Numbered from the stretch's first letter, positions 29,487 through 39,778 are shown. The stretch is 64,000 bases of DNA from Moesziomyces globuligerus (GCA_030849465.1 JARVLF010000011.1:186001-250000); one strand, 5' to 3'. Program-made: numbers and translations. The notes: generated from the sequence alone by a model not told the origin.

Positions 29487-32400
29487 ATGTCGCAGCCCAA
29501 GCTCACCCTGCGTCCGCCTCCGCATCGCGAATTCATCCAGGGCTATCCCGGCATCGTCGGCTCCGGTCCTCGTCCACCCGCCCACGTCGCCGGCACCGTC
29601 GAGGTCCGTCTGGGCACCAAGGGCCTCAAGGCTGCATGGTTGCGCATCGAGCTCCGCAAGCTCGAAACCCTCCCCGGCGGCGAGAGCTGGGGCGAACTCA
29701 TCGGCCGCGGCCCCATCGATGTCTGGGCTGCACGCAAGGATGAGGCGCACAAGTCCGAGGCCGAAAAGGGCTGGGAGCTCCTCCAGACCGCCGATTTCCC
29801 CTTCCAGGTCTCCATCCCCGAGGGCCTGCCGCCCAGCGCCAAGCTCGAGAAGAACGCCGGCATCGGCTACGAGCTCGTCACCTCGCTCTGCGTCCGGAGC
29901 AAAAAGGGCCTGCTAAAGAAGGAAACCACCAGCTCCATCATCCAGAACACGCATCCGCTCTGGCTCGACAAGCACGAACTCCACTCCACCTGGCCCATCT
30001 ACGCCACGCCCGAGGATCACGAGACGGTCCAGGACGACATTCGCGTCAAGGTCATGCGCAACCGCAACTGCTACGGCCCCGGCGACTCGGTCGATGTACG
30101 CATCATCCTCACCTCGGAACGCGTCTCGCCCATCAAGATCAAGAGCGTCACCTTTTCGGTGCGCGAGACCATCACGTTCAAGGGCAGCGCAAAGAAGAGC
30201 TTTGGCTCGGGCAAGGCGGCTTCCCAGAAGACCGAAACGCTCGCCTCCAAGAGCAAGAGCTTCGGCAAGAAGGTCTACAAGGGCGACATGCACACCTTCG
30301 ACCTCGCCTGCCAGATCCCCCGCACCCACACCCTCATGACCATCCAGACCGCAAAACACATCGAGGTCTCCTACACCCTTCGCGTACAGATCGAGACCGC
30401 AAAGAAACCCATCCTCATCGACCATCTGCCCATCACCGTCTCCAACTTCACAAAGACCGCCAGCGATGCGCTCATCGATCGCATCGGCTGGGTCGCCGGC
30501 CTCTCCGCCCCCGCCGATCCGGGCTATGCGGCCTATCCGAACGAGGTGACCTTCGACGCACCCGCCCCCGTCGGCCGTCAGCAGACCATCGCACGATCCA
30601 TCTCGTTCAGCGGCGGATCGACGTATTCGGGCAGCCGCAGCAGCTATCCCGGCTATGCGGGCGGCGACCTGCGCAGAAGAGACACCGTCATGACCCAGGG
30701 CACAGCCATCAGCGGTCCCGGCATGGCAGGTCGCGGCGTGCCCGGTCAGATCTTCTCGTGGGGCCAGTACGGGTCTGCCCAGCCGTTTGGCGCTAGTGAA
30801 GCTCCTCGGCCCGCGTTTGCCGGTCCGCCGAGCATCTACGAGGGTCGTGAGCTGGCTCCGGAAGAGACGCGCGCACTCTTCCACTCGACCAACCGGCCGC
30901 AGAGCGCCATGGTGCTCGGCACCGCCGTCGACCCCGTCCTCATGCCCGCCTCTTCGTATCACGGCCACAGCGGTGGCGTCACGCCCATCCGCGAGCAGAG
31001 CGAAGACGGCCATGCCCATCCACACGAGCCGACCCGCACGCCGTACCAGCAGCAGAATCAAGTCGCGCCGCCACAGGGCGCCTACAGGCACTCGCAGTAC
31101 GGCGTCAACGGCTATGCTCACCAGCAGCAAGGAGCAGCATCGCCTGCTCCGCACCGCGAGTCCGCCTCTGCTTCGCCTGCCGATGGTCGCAGCCCGTACG
31201 CCGAGGCGCCATACCGCATGTCGGCGACGCCCGAAGTCGGAACCACGAGGTATGTGCGCCCCGAGCCGGTGCACCAGCCGATCCAGGAGCGCCAGATGTC
31301 GCCAGCCCAACGCCAGGGTACGTTTGACGCTGGTGCGCCGATGAGCTCGGCCGAGGCGGAGAAGCAGCGACTGTACGAGCGCGCGCGCCAGCAGGCCGAG
31401 CGCAACCAGCGTCGCGCCGACGAACGACGCGCGCAACATCAGATGGCCGCCATGTCGATCTCCACCCCGGCCTCTCCCGTCGCCAATGGCGGTCGGCCGT
31501 ACAGCATGCTCAATCTCGGCTCGACGAGTGCTTCGCCCGCGCCCATGGGTGCCAACGGCGCCGCCTTTGCCGCTGCGGGTTCATCGGCTGGCTATGGCTC
31601 AGCGGGGCAAGGTGCGTCGAGTGGCGTCGGTGCGGGTGCGTCGACGGCATCGGGGAGGCCGGCGCCCTATCCGTCGTACATGACAGCGGAGGAGGAAAAG
31701 CGACAACTGTACGAAAGGGCCAGGGCCGAGACCGCGGCGTTCCAGCGCGGCGAGGCGTCCTCGTCCACGCCGGCAGCAGAGGCTCTGGGCGCGCCTCGGC
31801 CCGTTGCGGGGCATCGTCACGCGGCTTCGACCAGCGAGGGTACGGTGCAGCTTCCGGGTGCGTGGCCACCGACTGGCTCGGTCGGCGCGTCTTCCAGTAC
31901 GCAGCCCGCCGCGAGTGGGTCGTCTGGATCCATGTCTTTGACCGGAGCGAACGGAGCAGCGGGTGCGAATGGCGGGGCGGTGAGCGAGAAGGAGCAGCTG
32001 CGACGGTACTACGAGGCTCGCGATGCGGTGAGCCAGCATCTTCAGCAGGCTGAGGGCTCGCGGCAGGTTTCGGGCGTGGGTGGTTCGGCTGCGGGCATGT
32101 ATGCGCCCGAGGTCGCGTCGGCGGTTCACCATGCTACGCCGCACGAGCCTGCGGATACGTTGGGTTCGCCCGTGCGCACTACCGCGCCGAACGGGGCGCA
32201 GGTGGTGCAGCCGTTGGCGGTGAGGCCAGGAGCAGCGATGGGAGTGCAGTCGTATCTGACCGAGGCGGAACAGCAGTCGGCCGAGGAGAAGGAACGTCTC
32301 GCTTCGCACTACGCACGCAAGGCGGCCAAGGCAGAAGCTAAGGCTGCGCTGGCCAACGGACGGATACCGGCAACGAGTGGGTCGGGGAGAGTGACGGAGA

Positions 32401-32723
32401 CGTATGCTCAAAGTCCAGTGCCTGTACAGGGTGCGAGCGAAAAGGCTCAATTGGCGGCGTATTACGCCGCACGCGATGCGATGCAGCAGAACCTCCAACC
32501 GCACCCGCAACCATCATCGTCAGTCGAGCCTTCGTCATCGTTTCAGCCAGCAAGACAGTCGCTGACGTCCGAGCAGCAGTGGCAGCCAAAGTACGATTCG
32601 CTCGACGACGATCCAGCTCCAGCTGCTGGCGGTGGCGCTCCTCCACCCCGCCCCCCCAAAATCCCGCTCGGTTCGTCCGGCTTTGCGCCCTCGACGCACC
32701 GCCCGCCCCAGCACTGGTCCTGA
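29487..32723 (+). CDS. alpha-arrestin-like protein with repeated C-terminal EK-L-Y-AR motif
   Basis: Arrestin-fold protein, likely an adaptor in ubiquitin-dependent trafficking of membrane transporters or receptors. The ATG at 29487 starts directly before the first recognisable block, giving 1078 residues. Residues about 1-170 form the arrestin N-domain (FIQGYPGIVGSG, TVEVRLGTKGLKAAWLRIEL, DFPFQVSIPEGLPPSAKLEK). Residues about 180-330 form the C-domain (NCYGPGDSVDVRIILTSERV, KSVTFSVRETITFKG, IEVSYTLRVQIETAKKPILI). The remaining 700 residues are Ala/Ser/Gln-rich and disordered but contain five short helical copies, near residues 620, 732, 831, 930 and 983, of a motif E-K-x-x-L-x-x-x-Y-x-x-A-R. 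No canonical PPxY motif for Rsp5 binding was found. Proline-rich PPRPPK lies near the C-terminus. Confidence 0.88.
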   Translation: MSQPKLTLRPPPHREFIQGYPGIVGSGPRPPAHVAGTVEVRLGTKGLKAAWLRIELRKLETLPGGESWGELIGRGPIDVWAARKDEAHKSEAEKGWELLQTADFPFQVSIPEGLPPSAKLEKNAGIGYELVTSLCVRSKKGLLKKETTSSIIQNTHPLWLDKHELHSTWPIYATPEDHETVQDDIRVKVMRNRNCYGPGDSVDVRIILTSERVSPIKIKSVTFSVRETITFKGSAKKSFGSGKAASQKTETLASKSKSFGKKVYKGDMHTFDLACQIPRTHTLMTIQTAKHIEVSYTLRVQIETAKKPILIDHLPITVSNFTKTASDALIDRIGWVAGLSAPADPGYAAYPNEVTFDAPAPVGRQQTIARSISFSGGSTYSGSRSSYPGYAGGDLRRRDTVMTQGTAISGPGMAGRGVPGQIFSWGQYGSAQPFGASEAPRPAFAGPPSIYEGRELAPEETRALFHSTNRPQSAMVLGTAVDPVLMPASSYHGHSGGVTPIREQSEDGHAHPHEPTRTPYQQQNQVAPPQGAYRHSQYGVNGYAHQQQGAASPAPHRESASASPADGRSPYAEAPYRMSATPEVGTTRYVRPEPVHQPIQERQMSPAQRQGTFDAGAPMSSAEAEKQRLYERARQQAERNQRRADERRAQHQMAAMSISTPASPVANGGRPYSMLNLGSTSASPAPMGANGAAFAAAGSSAGYGSAGQGASSGVGAGASTASGRPAPYPSYMTAEEEKRQLYERARAETAAFQRGEASSSTPAAEALGAPRPVAGHRHAASTSEGTVQLPGAWPPTGSVGASSSTQPAASGSSGSMSLTGANGAAGANGGAVSEKEQLRRYYEARDAVSQHLQQAEGSRQVSGVGGSAAGMYAPEVASAVHHATPHEPADTLGSPVRTTAPNGAQVVQPLAVRPGAAMGVQSYLTEAEQQSAEEKERLASHYARKAAKAEAKAALANGRIPATSGSGRVTETYAQSPVPVQGASEKAQLAAYYAARDAMQQNLQPHPQPSSSVEPSSSFQPARQSLTSEQQWQPKYDSLDDDPAPAAGGGAPPPRPPKIPLGSSGFAPSTHRPPQHWS

Positions 32724-32974
32724 TTCCTCCCGCAATGAAACTCTCTGCCTCGAGCATCCTCGTCCCGCCCGTGCCGTGTGCGTCGCTGCAGCCACATCGG
32801 ATGCCAGAAAGGCAGATTTGTAAGATTCGATTGATGCACCATCGGGCGCCAATACGATGCCACAAGCGAAACGACGAGTCAAAGGGAAAAGGGGGGAAAA
32901 AGGTGCGAGAAGTGTAGCGAGATTACGTCCCTCTTTGAAGGGCGGGTACACAATTACTAGGACGGCTCGTGCCA

Positions 32975-33685
32975 TCACGCTGCCTCTGTCGCAGTGGTCT
33001 TGGCGGATGGATGCGGTTCTGATTCTGCCGCGGCTTTTGGCGCTTCTGGCTCAACCTTGGCCGCCTGCTTGTCTGCCTCGACTGCTGTTGGTTCTTCTTT
33101 ATGTGTCTCGTCCACCTGCTCCTTGTCCTCGTCCTTGTCCTCGTCGTTCTCGACCTCGTCGTCCTCCTCGTCATAGAAGGCCTTGAGCGCCTTTGCGGCC
33201 TCCTTGTACTGCACCTTTACGTCGCGGAGCGTGACGGTGAGCTTGTCGAGCGCCTCGTCCTGCGTGAGCACGCTGAGGCCGTCTTCGCCGTGGCACTTGC
33301 CGTAGTGCTGCATGTGCTCGCAGCTGTCGCGCACCTTGATCACGCCGACGGCCGCCGAGGAACCCTTGAGAAAGTGGCCGAGCGTCGAGAGCTCGCCGAG
33401 GTTCTGTGACGCGAGCGCCGCATCCATCTCGTTGAACGTCGTCTCGGCCTGGTCAAAGTAGTTCCAGACGATGCTCTTGCTAAACTCGCGGTCGTCCTCG
33501 TCGTCCATCTCGAGCAGCTGCGTAAAGATGTCCATGTCGATGATCGACGGCGACAGATCGCCTGCCATGCCGTTGGCTCCGTCAGCACCCTGTCGGTCAT
33601 CGCGAGCCGCGTGGGTTACAGCCGGCGCAAGGGGTGCGGGTGGCGCGAGCAATTCGACGCGCATCGTCGGGATGCGGCCAAGCAT
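32975..33685 (-). CDS. YPD1: YPD1-type histidine phosphotransfer protein
   Basis: Intermediate of the multistep phosphorelay: takes phosphate from a hybrid histidine kinase and passes it to SSK1- and SKN7-type response regulators controlling HOG MAPK and oxidative responses. The first in-frame ATG (33685) gives 236 residues; ATGs at 33664 and 33568 are also possible and the family homology only begins after the last. The HPt core includes FTQLLEMDDEDDREFSKSIV, WNYFDQAETTFNEMD and the phosphorylation motif TLGHFLKGSSAAVG, with the active His at about residue 104. After the four-helix core, an unusual tail of about 65 residues is first acidic (DEEDDEVENDEDKDEDKEQ) and then Lys/Ala/Pro-rich. It converges with the arrestin gene, with 251 bases between the stops. 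Confidence 0.93.
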   Translation of the reverse strand: MLGRIPTMRVELLAPPAPLAPAVTHAARDDRQGADGANGMAGDLSPSIIDMDIFTQLLEMDDEDDREFSKSIVWNYFDQAETTFNEMDAALASQNLGELSTLGHFLKGSSAAVGVIKVRDSCEHMQHYGKCHGEDGLSVLTQDEALDKLTVTLRDVKVQYKEAAKALKAFYDEEDDEVENDEDKDEDKEQVDETHKEEPTAVEADKQAAKVEPEAPKAAAESEPHPSAKTTATEAA

Positions 33686-33828
33686 GGAACGTTTCGACGT
33701 GTGCGCAGTTTGGCGCGGTGGTCGATATGCAGATGCAGGAGCAAGCGCGAGCCGCACAGAAGGTTAGGAGGTGAAGAGAGAAGGGAGGGAAGGGGTCAGC
33801 ATTGGAACGCGGAGCGAGACGGATGGAA

Positions 33829-33853
33829 GCGCAAGAGCAAGAGCAAGAGCAAG
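33829..33853. repeat. hexamer repeat GCAAGA
   Basis: About four 6-bp units lie about 150 bp upstream of the YPD1 start codon. Confidence 0.75.
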
Positions 33854-34957
33854 GCATCGCGACAAGGTTTCTCATTCCCACGATTGGGTCGAGACCTCTG
33901 TCTGCCTGATGAATGCGCGGGATGAGCCGAGTCGCGCGGCGCAGTCAGCAGCCAACACGCCGCCACCACCGCATTGCACACCGCAGTGTGGGACGATGAG
34001 ATTCCAGACGGCAGGCGCCCAAGAGCTTCCGTCTACGAGGGGCGGCGTGCGTTTCGGTGGCTCCCGGTGCTTCTGCAGCTGCGCCCACTTTTCAGAGTAT
34101 GCTGACGCTTCCGCGTCCACACGGACCCGATGCTAGGCTGCTGCGGACCGGATTTGGAGCTGCATGCACTTACCGCTTCGCTCGACATGATTCCGGTCTA
34201 CGGCGGTCTCTTGGCCGACCTTTTGGGGTGGATGTGTGGGGTTTTGCGTTTACGTCTGGCGGGTGCAAGCCGATGCCTGTTGCCTGACCGTGTGCGTTCT
34301 GAGGCTGAACAGCTGCGGACTGTTGCTGGGAGCTCTTGAAGATCGTCTCGGCTCCACCGTAGGGCTTGGCGGGCGCAGCAAAGGGGCAGCGGAACGACCG
34401 AGGTTCGGAAAGTCCGGCAAAGAAACGGCTTGGTTCTTTGATCGGTTCGGTTGCTCGGTGCAGCTGGGTGGAAAGCGTGTCGCTACGGCGAGCTGAGAAG
34501 GGGTCCGGATGCGAGTGGTGGCGAAAAAGGCGTGGGGGAAGGGAAGATGGTGATCAAGGTAGCTCTCAGCGTCCAAGAGATGCGAAGCACAAGCGATGGA
34601 CAGTCTGCTCCACAGAGCCCAACACACACACGCAGGCAGGCATTTGTTCCGACTCACCACCGAGAGAGCGTTAGGTTTGTGGGCTGCAGCCAGCGCCGCA
34701 CCCACAGCCAGATCTTGCCGCGTCATTTCCGTCATCCGGCCTCGGGGGAGCGTGTGAGCCTTTCTGCCGCCTCGGTTTTTCCAGACTTGCTGCACGCCTT
34801 GGTCACCTCTCTCTCTCTCTCTCCGAGCCCTTTCTCTTTTTTTCCCGCCCGTGACCCACTTCCAACTCTGCGCATGATGTGAGATCATGGCCTCATCGCT
34901 CCTCGACCAACCCCGCTCCAGTTCGCTCCACCTCCCAGACGACCGTCAAGGTGACGA

Positions 34958-34985
34958 GGCGCTTGGTCGCTTGGTCGCTTGGTCG
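34958..34985. repeat. 8-bp repeat CGCTTGGT, three copies
   Basis: Three adjacent copies of CGCTTGGT or close variants lie within the possible first exon of the uncertain gene in this interval. Confidence 0.75.
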
Positions 34986-36125
34986 TCTGGACTTTGATGG
35001 CCCTATCTCGCCGCTGTCGAGATGGTCTGGGTGTGCCCTGATTGGACTGCATGCGTTGCTGGTCGATTTTCTCTTCCAATGCCCTTTGGATCCTTGTTTG
35101 GCGGACCGCCAATTCGAGGCTGAAATGATGTCGTCGTGGTGCAGCACGCCCAACGACCTCGTTGCGTTCTGAGCCGATTTCAGGCACGTTGTAACTCGAA
35201 TTTCGCCTCGGCCTGGCTTGAGTTGGGCCGCGCTCATGCCAGCCCGCAGGCTGGCCGGCTTGCCGATTTGCACTGAGGCTTCCCCCCGCATCACTGCCGG
35301 CATCCGCTCCACCGAACAGAGGACCCCTCACGTCGACCGCTGGATCAAGATCTGGACCCGCCCAAGTCGTCAAATTTGCTCGCAGAGGTATGCCTCGGCC
35401 CATCACTCCTACTCGCCTCGTGGCCTGCGGGTCTCACTTCAGTATCCCTGCCAGATTTGGATGATGCTGGCCTCATGGAAGCTGCCGAAATTGCCCCGCT
35501 CGGCACCGCAGCTGTCCTCACCTGCCTTCGGCCTGCCTTCGGCACCATGCCGATCGAGTTTATGCGGAACGCAAGCCGTTTCTTGACGCAGTAGCGGTTG
35601 TGATTCTATACCAGGCGTCGCAATCCATCGCCAGCTCACTCACCTGAGACTCTTCCACCACCGACCGTGCGCCGAGCCTGGATGTCAACGGATCCGAGGA
35701 GCGGCTCACCACGCCAACTGCGCCGCGGCAGCGGACTGCACCCATCCTTCCTAGAGTGCAGATTCTCGCACCTCGGGCGCTTGCGGTCGAGTCTCCGTGT
35801 ATTCCAGGCCAACTCAGCAATGTGCCTTGCCCGACTGGTACGCTTCCCCTCGGCCCGGCCCCAGAAGAACTTCCTCGAGCCTTCGGAAGCTTACGCAGAA
35901 GCTCTCACACCACCTCTTCAGTACTTGCGGCACCACCTCGCCAGCAACGTGAGCTTGAGCAATAGTCACACATGTCGATATTACACTGTTTGCGAGAGGA
36001 TGCAAGGCTGAGACCGGCCGTTGCTCCGTCTCCAGATAGACAACCTGGGAGCCGGAGCGGTGGCGGCAGTCGTCACCAGCCACCCCTGGCTCTTTCCGTT
36101 CGAAACTCGACGTGGTCTAGAGCAT

Positions 36126-37152
36126 TTAGGCCTCGAAGGTGACCGAGGCACCCAGCTTGTGGGCGTTGGCCGAGGCCTGCGAGTCGCTGAGCTTGGCCGT
36201 GTCCAGAGCAAGACCGAACGAGGCCTTGACACCGGGGCGCAGAGCCTGGGTGTAGCCGAGGCAGAGGATACCCGAGTTGTTGATCTTGGCCTTGACAAAG
36301 GCGGCGTTGTCGAGGTAGGTCTTGGTGCCGACCTCGAGGTTGACGTTCGAGTTGGAGCTCTTCGAGTCGTACGTGGCACGCGCACCGGCCTCGGTGTCGG
36401 CGTTGACGCGGTGGTAGTAGCTGGCCGAGTAGGTCGAGAGGTTGCCGAGGCCGTGGAAGGTGACGGCGTAGTCGGGGGCGTGGAAGCCGGCACCAAGGTT
36501 GTAGCGGCTCAGCTTGCCCTCCTTGACGTCGTAGCTGGCCTCAGCACCGGCCAGGAAGCCGTCGCGGCCGAGAACAGCGTCAGCGGTGAAGGTGGGGCCC
36601 TTGAAGAGGTCAAGGTGCTGGCGGGTGTGCAGACCGGGCTGCTTGTAGGTGGAAGCGAACAGAGCGTTCTTGGTCTGCTTCTCGGGGACGAGCGTGGAGA
36701 CCAGCTCGAGCTTGAGGCCCTTGGCGATGTGGTTCTCGAGCTCAATGTGGTTGCGCAGCACGTTGGCGGTGGACCAGGCCTGGGTGAAGGTGACGCCGTT
36801 CTTGCGGTCCTCCCACTTGGCCTCGAGGTCGCCGTTGATGGCCTGCGACTTGGAGTCACGGATGCCGAGGACACGGAAGGTGACACCGTTGGGGGTCTTG
36901 GTCTTGACCTCGAGCGAGTTGCCGTGGATGGGGTAGTCCTTGGACAGGAGGTCGCCGGCAGCCTTGCCTGTTGTGGGTTGGGTGCAACAATCGCAGACGC
37001 AACAGAGGCAATCAGAGCGAGTGTGGAGAAAAGTGCAAACAGTCAGCGATGCAGGCCTTTCTACGTGCATGAATCGCCGAGACAGCGTGGCGTGGATACG
37101 TACCAAGGTCCTTCCAGGAAGGGGGAACGGGCTGGGAGATGACGGGAGCCAT
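36126..37152 (-). CDS. POR1: mitochondrial porin (VDAC), two coding exons
   Basis: Voltage-dependent anion channel of the outer mitochondrial membrane, passing ADP/ATP and small metabolites. Coding exons are 37104-37152 and 36126-36967. The 136-nt intron begins GTACGT and ends CACAACAG, and splicing joins MAPVISQPVPPSWKDL to GKAAGDLLSKDYP, recreating the conserved VDAC N-terminal helix. The product is 296 residues, close to the family's 280-295. The rest reads as alternating amphipathic beta-strands of the Porin_3 barrel (for example GVTFTQAWSTANVLRNHIEL and YNLGAGFHAPDYAVTFHGLG), ending in KLGASVTFEA, the usual sorting beta-signal type end. An upstream intron probably lies in the 5' UTR (listed separately). 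Confidence 0.95.
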
Positions 37153-37156
37153 GGTG

Positions 37157-37386
37157 CTGAAAGAAAAAGTGGGAGTGACGCGAAGTACACGTGGGAGGTG
37201 ATGCGAGTCAGTACGAAGTTCCACTGGGTGCGCGGAGGATTCTCCGAGACCATCGACTGGTTCGATTGATCAAGGCCAGCCTGAAGTGCGGGGAGCCTAG
37301 CTGGCGGCGGCGAGACGGCTGGACCGGCCTCGGCTTCCGTGGTGCGCGCGCTCGAGGTGTGCCGAGAGCAGAGACACGATACTTAC
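37157..37386 (-). other. probable 5'-UTR intron of the porin gene
   Basis: On the minus strand a consensus donor CTCTT/GTAAGTATC lies at 37386, and a strong acceptor with polypyrimidine tract (CCCACTTTTTCTTTCAG) ends at 37157, only four bases before the porin start codon (CACC-ATG). The 230-nt interval has no coding character. A leader intron next to the ATG is common in highly expressed fungal genes. Not proven without cDNA. Confidence 0.65.
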
Positions 37387-39319
37387 AAGAGTGAAGGTGA
37401 ATCGACGAGGGGAGCGTGATACAAAGGTGGACTGGATGGTGGTGCGAAGGAGGAAGAGCGATCGCGATTGGGTGGAGGATGGCTCTGGCTGGCTCTTTGG
37501 CGACTCTACTCTGGTTGTTGCATCCGACCCAACCGTGCGACGACTGGCCGCTGTTGTTGGGCTTTTCGGCCGCGAACGGATCAGGCTCAGTCCAAGTCCG
37601 CCGAGTGCGCGCGCGTGGCCAAGGCAAAAGACACACTCACACTCACCATCGCGCCTGCTTGCGCTCGCGTCCTCTGGCTGGCTTTTCAAAATGCGAGGCA
37701 ATTTCGGTCTTTTGGCTTCTTCCGCACACGGCCACGACCCCTGACCGCCCGACTCCCGCCTAAGGAAGCGCTTTATTCGAGAATGTGCGATGGCCAGAGG
37801 AGGGCGAAAAAGCTTTGGCTTCAGTCAGCCTTTCAGCAGCGCGAGAGCACGAACGTGACCCGCAGGAAGTGTCGTGGCTCGGCCAACACTGCGCGTCGAG
37901 GCAGACGCGCTGCATGTCGGCATGCTCCCAAAGGCAAGCACGACCACCCGCTACAGCCGGGCATAGCGGGCCTGGTCCAAAGATGCTGGTCGCTGCTCGG
38001 CCTCGCGCGACGAAACTGCACCACGTTGCTGCTCTGGAAAGCTTCGGAATGCAAGTATCATAAGAGGCCTGACAAGGCGTTCGAAGCGATGACATAGACG
38101 TGGGTCAAAAGATGTCATGCCCGAAGACAGGCACCTGGTTACAGTAGATGGTGCAGTCAGTCATCGAGACCCTTCCTGTGAAGCGTAGGCGTGCTGTCAG
38201 ATCACTCCATCTCAATCGCACGGTATCGCAGGCTTGTGAGTGATCCATCGGGCGACGGCGACTTGAGCTTTAACTTCGAGGACAAGCGGTCGAACGCAGA
38301 ACGCAGCCGAGAAGGCAAGATGCTACGCATGCCGGTAGCGGGTTCAGAGCGCTGTGCTCTCTTGAGCTGTGGTGAGGTCACAGCACGTTGCGGTGACGAG
38401 CCACGCTCGGTCTGACGTAGACGCGGCGAGGCGGTCTGCAGGTCCAAAAGCATTGTACTGTAGGACCTCTCTCGGCCGTGAAAGCGAAAGCCCGCGTGCT
38501 CTTTAGGGTTGCGCGTGCTACAGACCAGCAGGCTCGGCAGGCCCGCACGGAAATCGCCGCTAAGTTAGTGGGCTTTGCGAGCGACAGATCCGGACAGGTG
38601 GCCCGTTCCCACTTTCGGCGGGGCGGGCCTCATGACCTGCATCAGTTACAGTACAGTGCACCAGTTGCCCTGCCTGCCCTCGAACCTTGGCGCTCTGCCA
38701 GTCCGCAATTCTCAGCCAGCCTGGCGCGGTGGCCGAGCTTTTTTCCCACACGGATAGGCCTGAAGCTCGTGCCACGGACCACTCGCAGGCCCACAGCGCG
38801 CTGAGCCTCCAAGGGGAAATCCAGCCAGCTCGCCTACCTGCGAGCCTGCCTCGGCACGATGCGCAAGTGGCCACGCTGCAGTCAAAGCTGGCATTTCTCT
38901 GAAATCACAGAAAGCCCATCCTGAATCTGCACAGAGACGGTGCAGGATGAGAGGTCGCAGACAGAGAGAGCTGTGCTGTACTGTAGATGCGCTGCAGCGA
39001 AATCGTGCCGTGAACCCTGACGACGGTGAGCAGAGCCAGTCTTAGCATCCCGGCCAACAACCGATTGATCCCAGCACCGTCCATCCATCTTGCCTTTATA
39101 CCGCTCACATTCTCATCGGAAGCCAGTCATCTCTGATCCTCACCGCTCTCGTTTCCATCGCCTTTGTTCTCTCGCGCCATCCACTGGTCCGGAACCTGAT
39201 AGCGATCCAGACCCGCCCTACGTCGATCGACCGTCCCATCTCGGTGCCCACCCCTGCCAGGGCTTCCCATTTCATCGGAGCGTTTACAGCGACATACATC
39301 CACCTCGTAGTCCTACATC
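37387..39319. other. divergent intergenic region porin / IGO1
   Basis: About 1.9 kb lies between the putative porin leader exon and the IGO1 start. It must hold both promoters. A TTTATA element lies at 39095-39100, about 220 bp upstream of the IGO1 ATG. The open frames found are short, overlap on both strands and show no known motif. No RNA gene was recognised. Confidence 0.5.
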
Positions 39320-39778
39320 ATGCTGCCCGCTCAGAGGAACAAGGTCGACATCTCGTCGTTGAATGAGGAGGAGCAAAAACTCTTCCGACTGTACGGCAAG
39401 CTCCCCAAGAAGGACTTACTGCAGAACAGGCTCAAGGAGCGCAAGTACTTTGACTCTGGAGACTATGCGCTTTCGAAAGCTGGCAAGGCTCCGCAGCAGT
39501 CGGTTGGCACCGCCATCCCCAACCCCGAGATGATTCCTCACGCCTCGACGGTGACCTCGCCCGGTATCAACGCCGTGTCGCCTCCAGGCTCGCTGCCCGG
39601 TCAGCAGGCAGGCGGCATGGCTGGCCCGGTAAATGTTCCTGGAGCTGCCAGCCTCGCTGCCCGTCCACAGGTCAGTGCGTTCCCCATCAGCGGAGCCGGA
39701 TCGAGCCCCGGTAAGGAGAGCAGCTCGCTCGGTCGCGAAGAGCACGTCGTCAACGCCGACGATGCGATGCAGGACTAG
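39320..39778 (+). CDS. IGO1: endosulfine-family protein IGO1
   Basis: Small regulator phosphorylated by the Greatwall/Rim15 kinase, then inhibiting PP2A-B55. In yeast it allows entry into quiescence and protects mRNAs when TORC1 is low. The ATG at 39320 gives 152 residues. The conserved core is KLFRLYGKLPKKDLLQNRL followed by the defining KYFDSGDYALSKAG, with the phospho-acceptor Ser46 inside FDSGDY. The C-terminal half is Gly/Pro/Ser-rich and disordered, as usual. No intron. It is divergent from the porin gene. Confidence 0.96.
   Translation: MLPAQRNKVDISSLNEEEQKLFRLYGKLPKKDLLQNRLKERKYFDSGDYALSKAGKAPQQSVGTAIPNPEMIPHASTVTSPGINAVSPPGSLPGQQAGGMAGPVNVPGAASLAARPQVSAFPISGAGSSPGKESSSLGREEHVVNADDAMQD

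Larger units (their letters stand above)
33686..36125. other. 2.4 kb interval with no certain gene; possible small spliced gene
   Basis: This lies between the YPD1 start and the porin stop, both on the minus strand. A hexamer GCAAGA run is at 33829-33853, an 8-bp CGCTTGGT array at 34958-34985, and a pyrimidine tract at 34805-34845. On the plus strand an ATG at 34888 opens 36 codons, and a textbook intron GTATGC...CTCACTTCAG occupies 35388-35442. Joining its flanks gives a readable stretch (ARRVSLPDLDDAGLMEAAEI) to a stop near 35594. Two further protein-like runs end near 35650 and 35965. I could not link these into one consistent model and recognise no family. Confidence 0.35.

Noticed and set aside
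34250..35406. minus-strand frames of 212 and 173 codons
   Set aside because: Mixed third-position use and no domain. They overlap a plus-strand candidate with better splice signals; neither is called.
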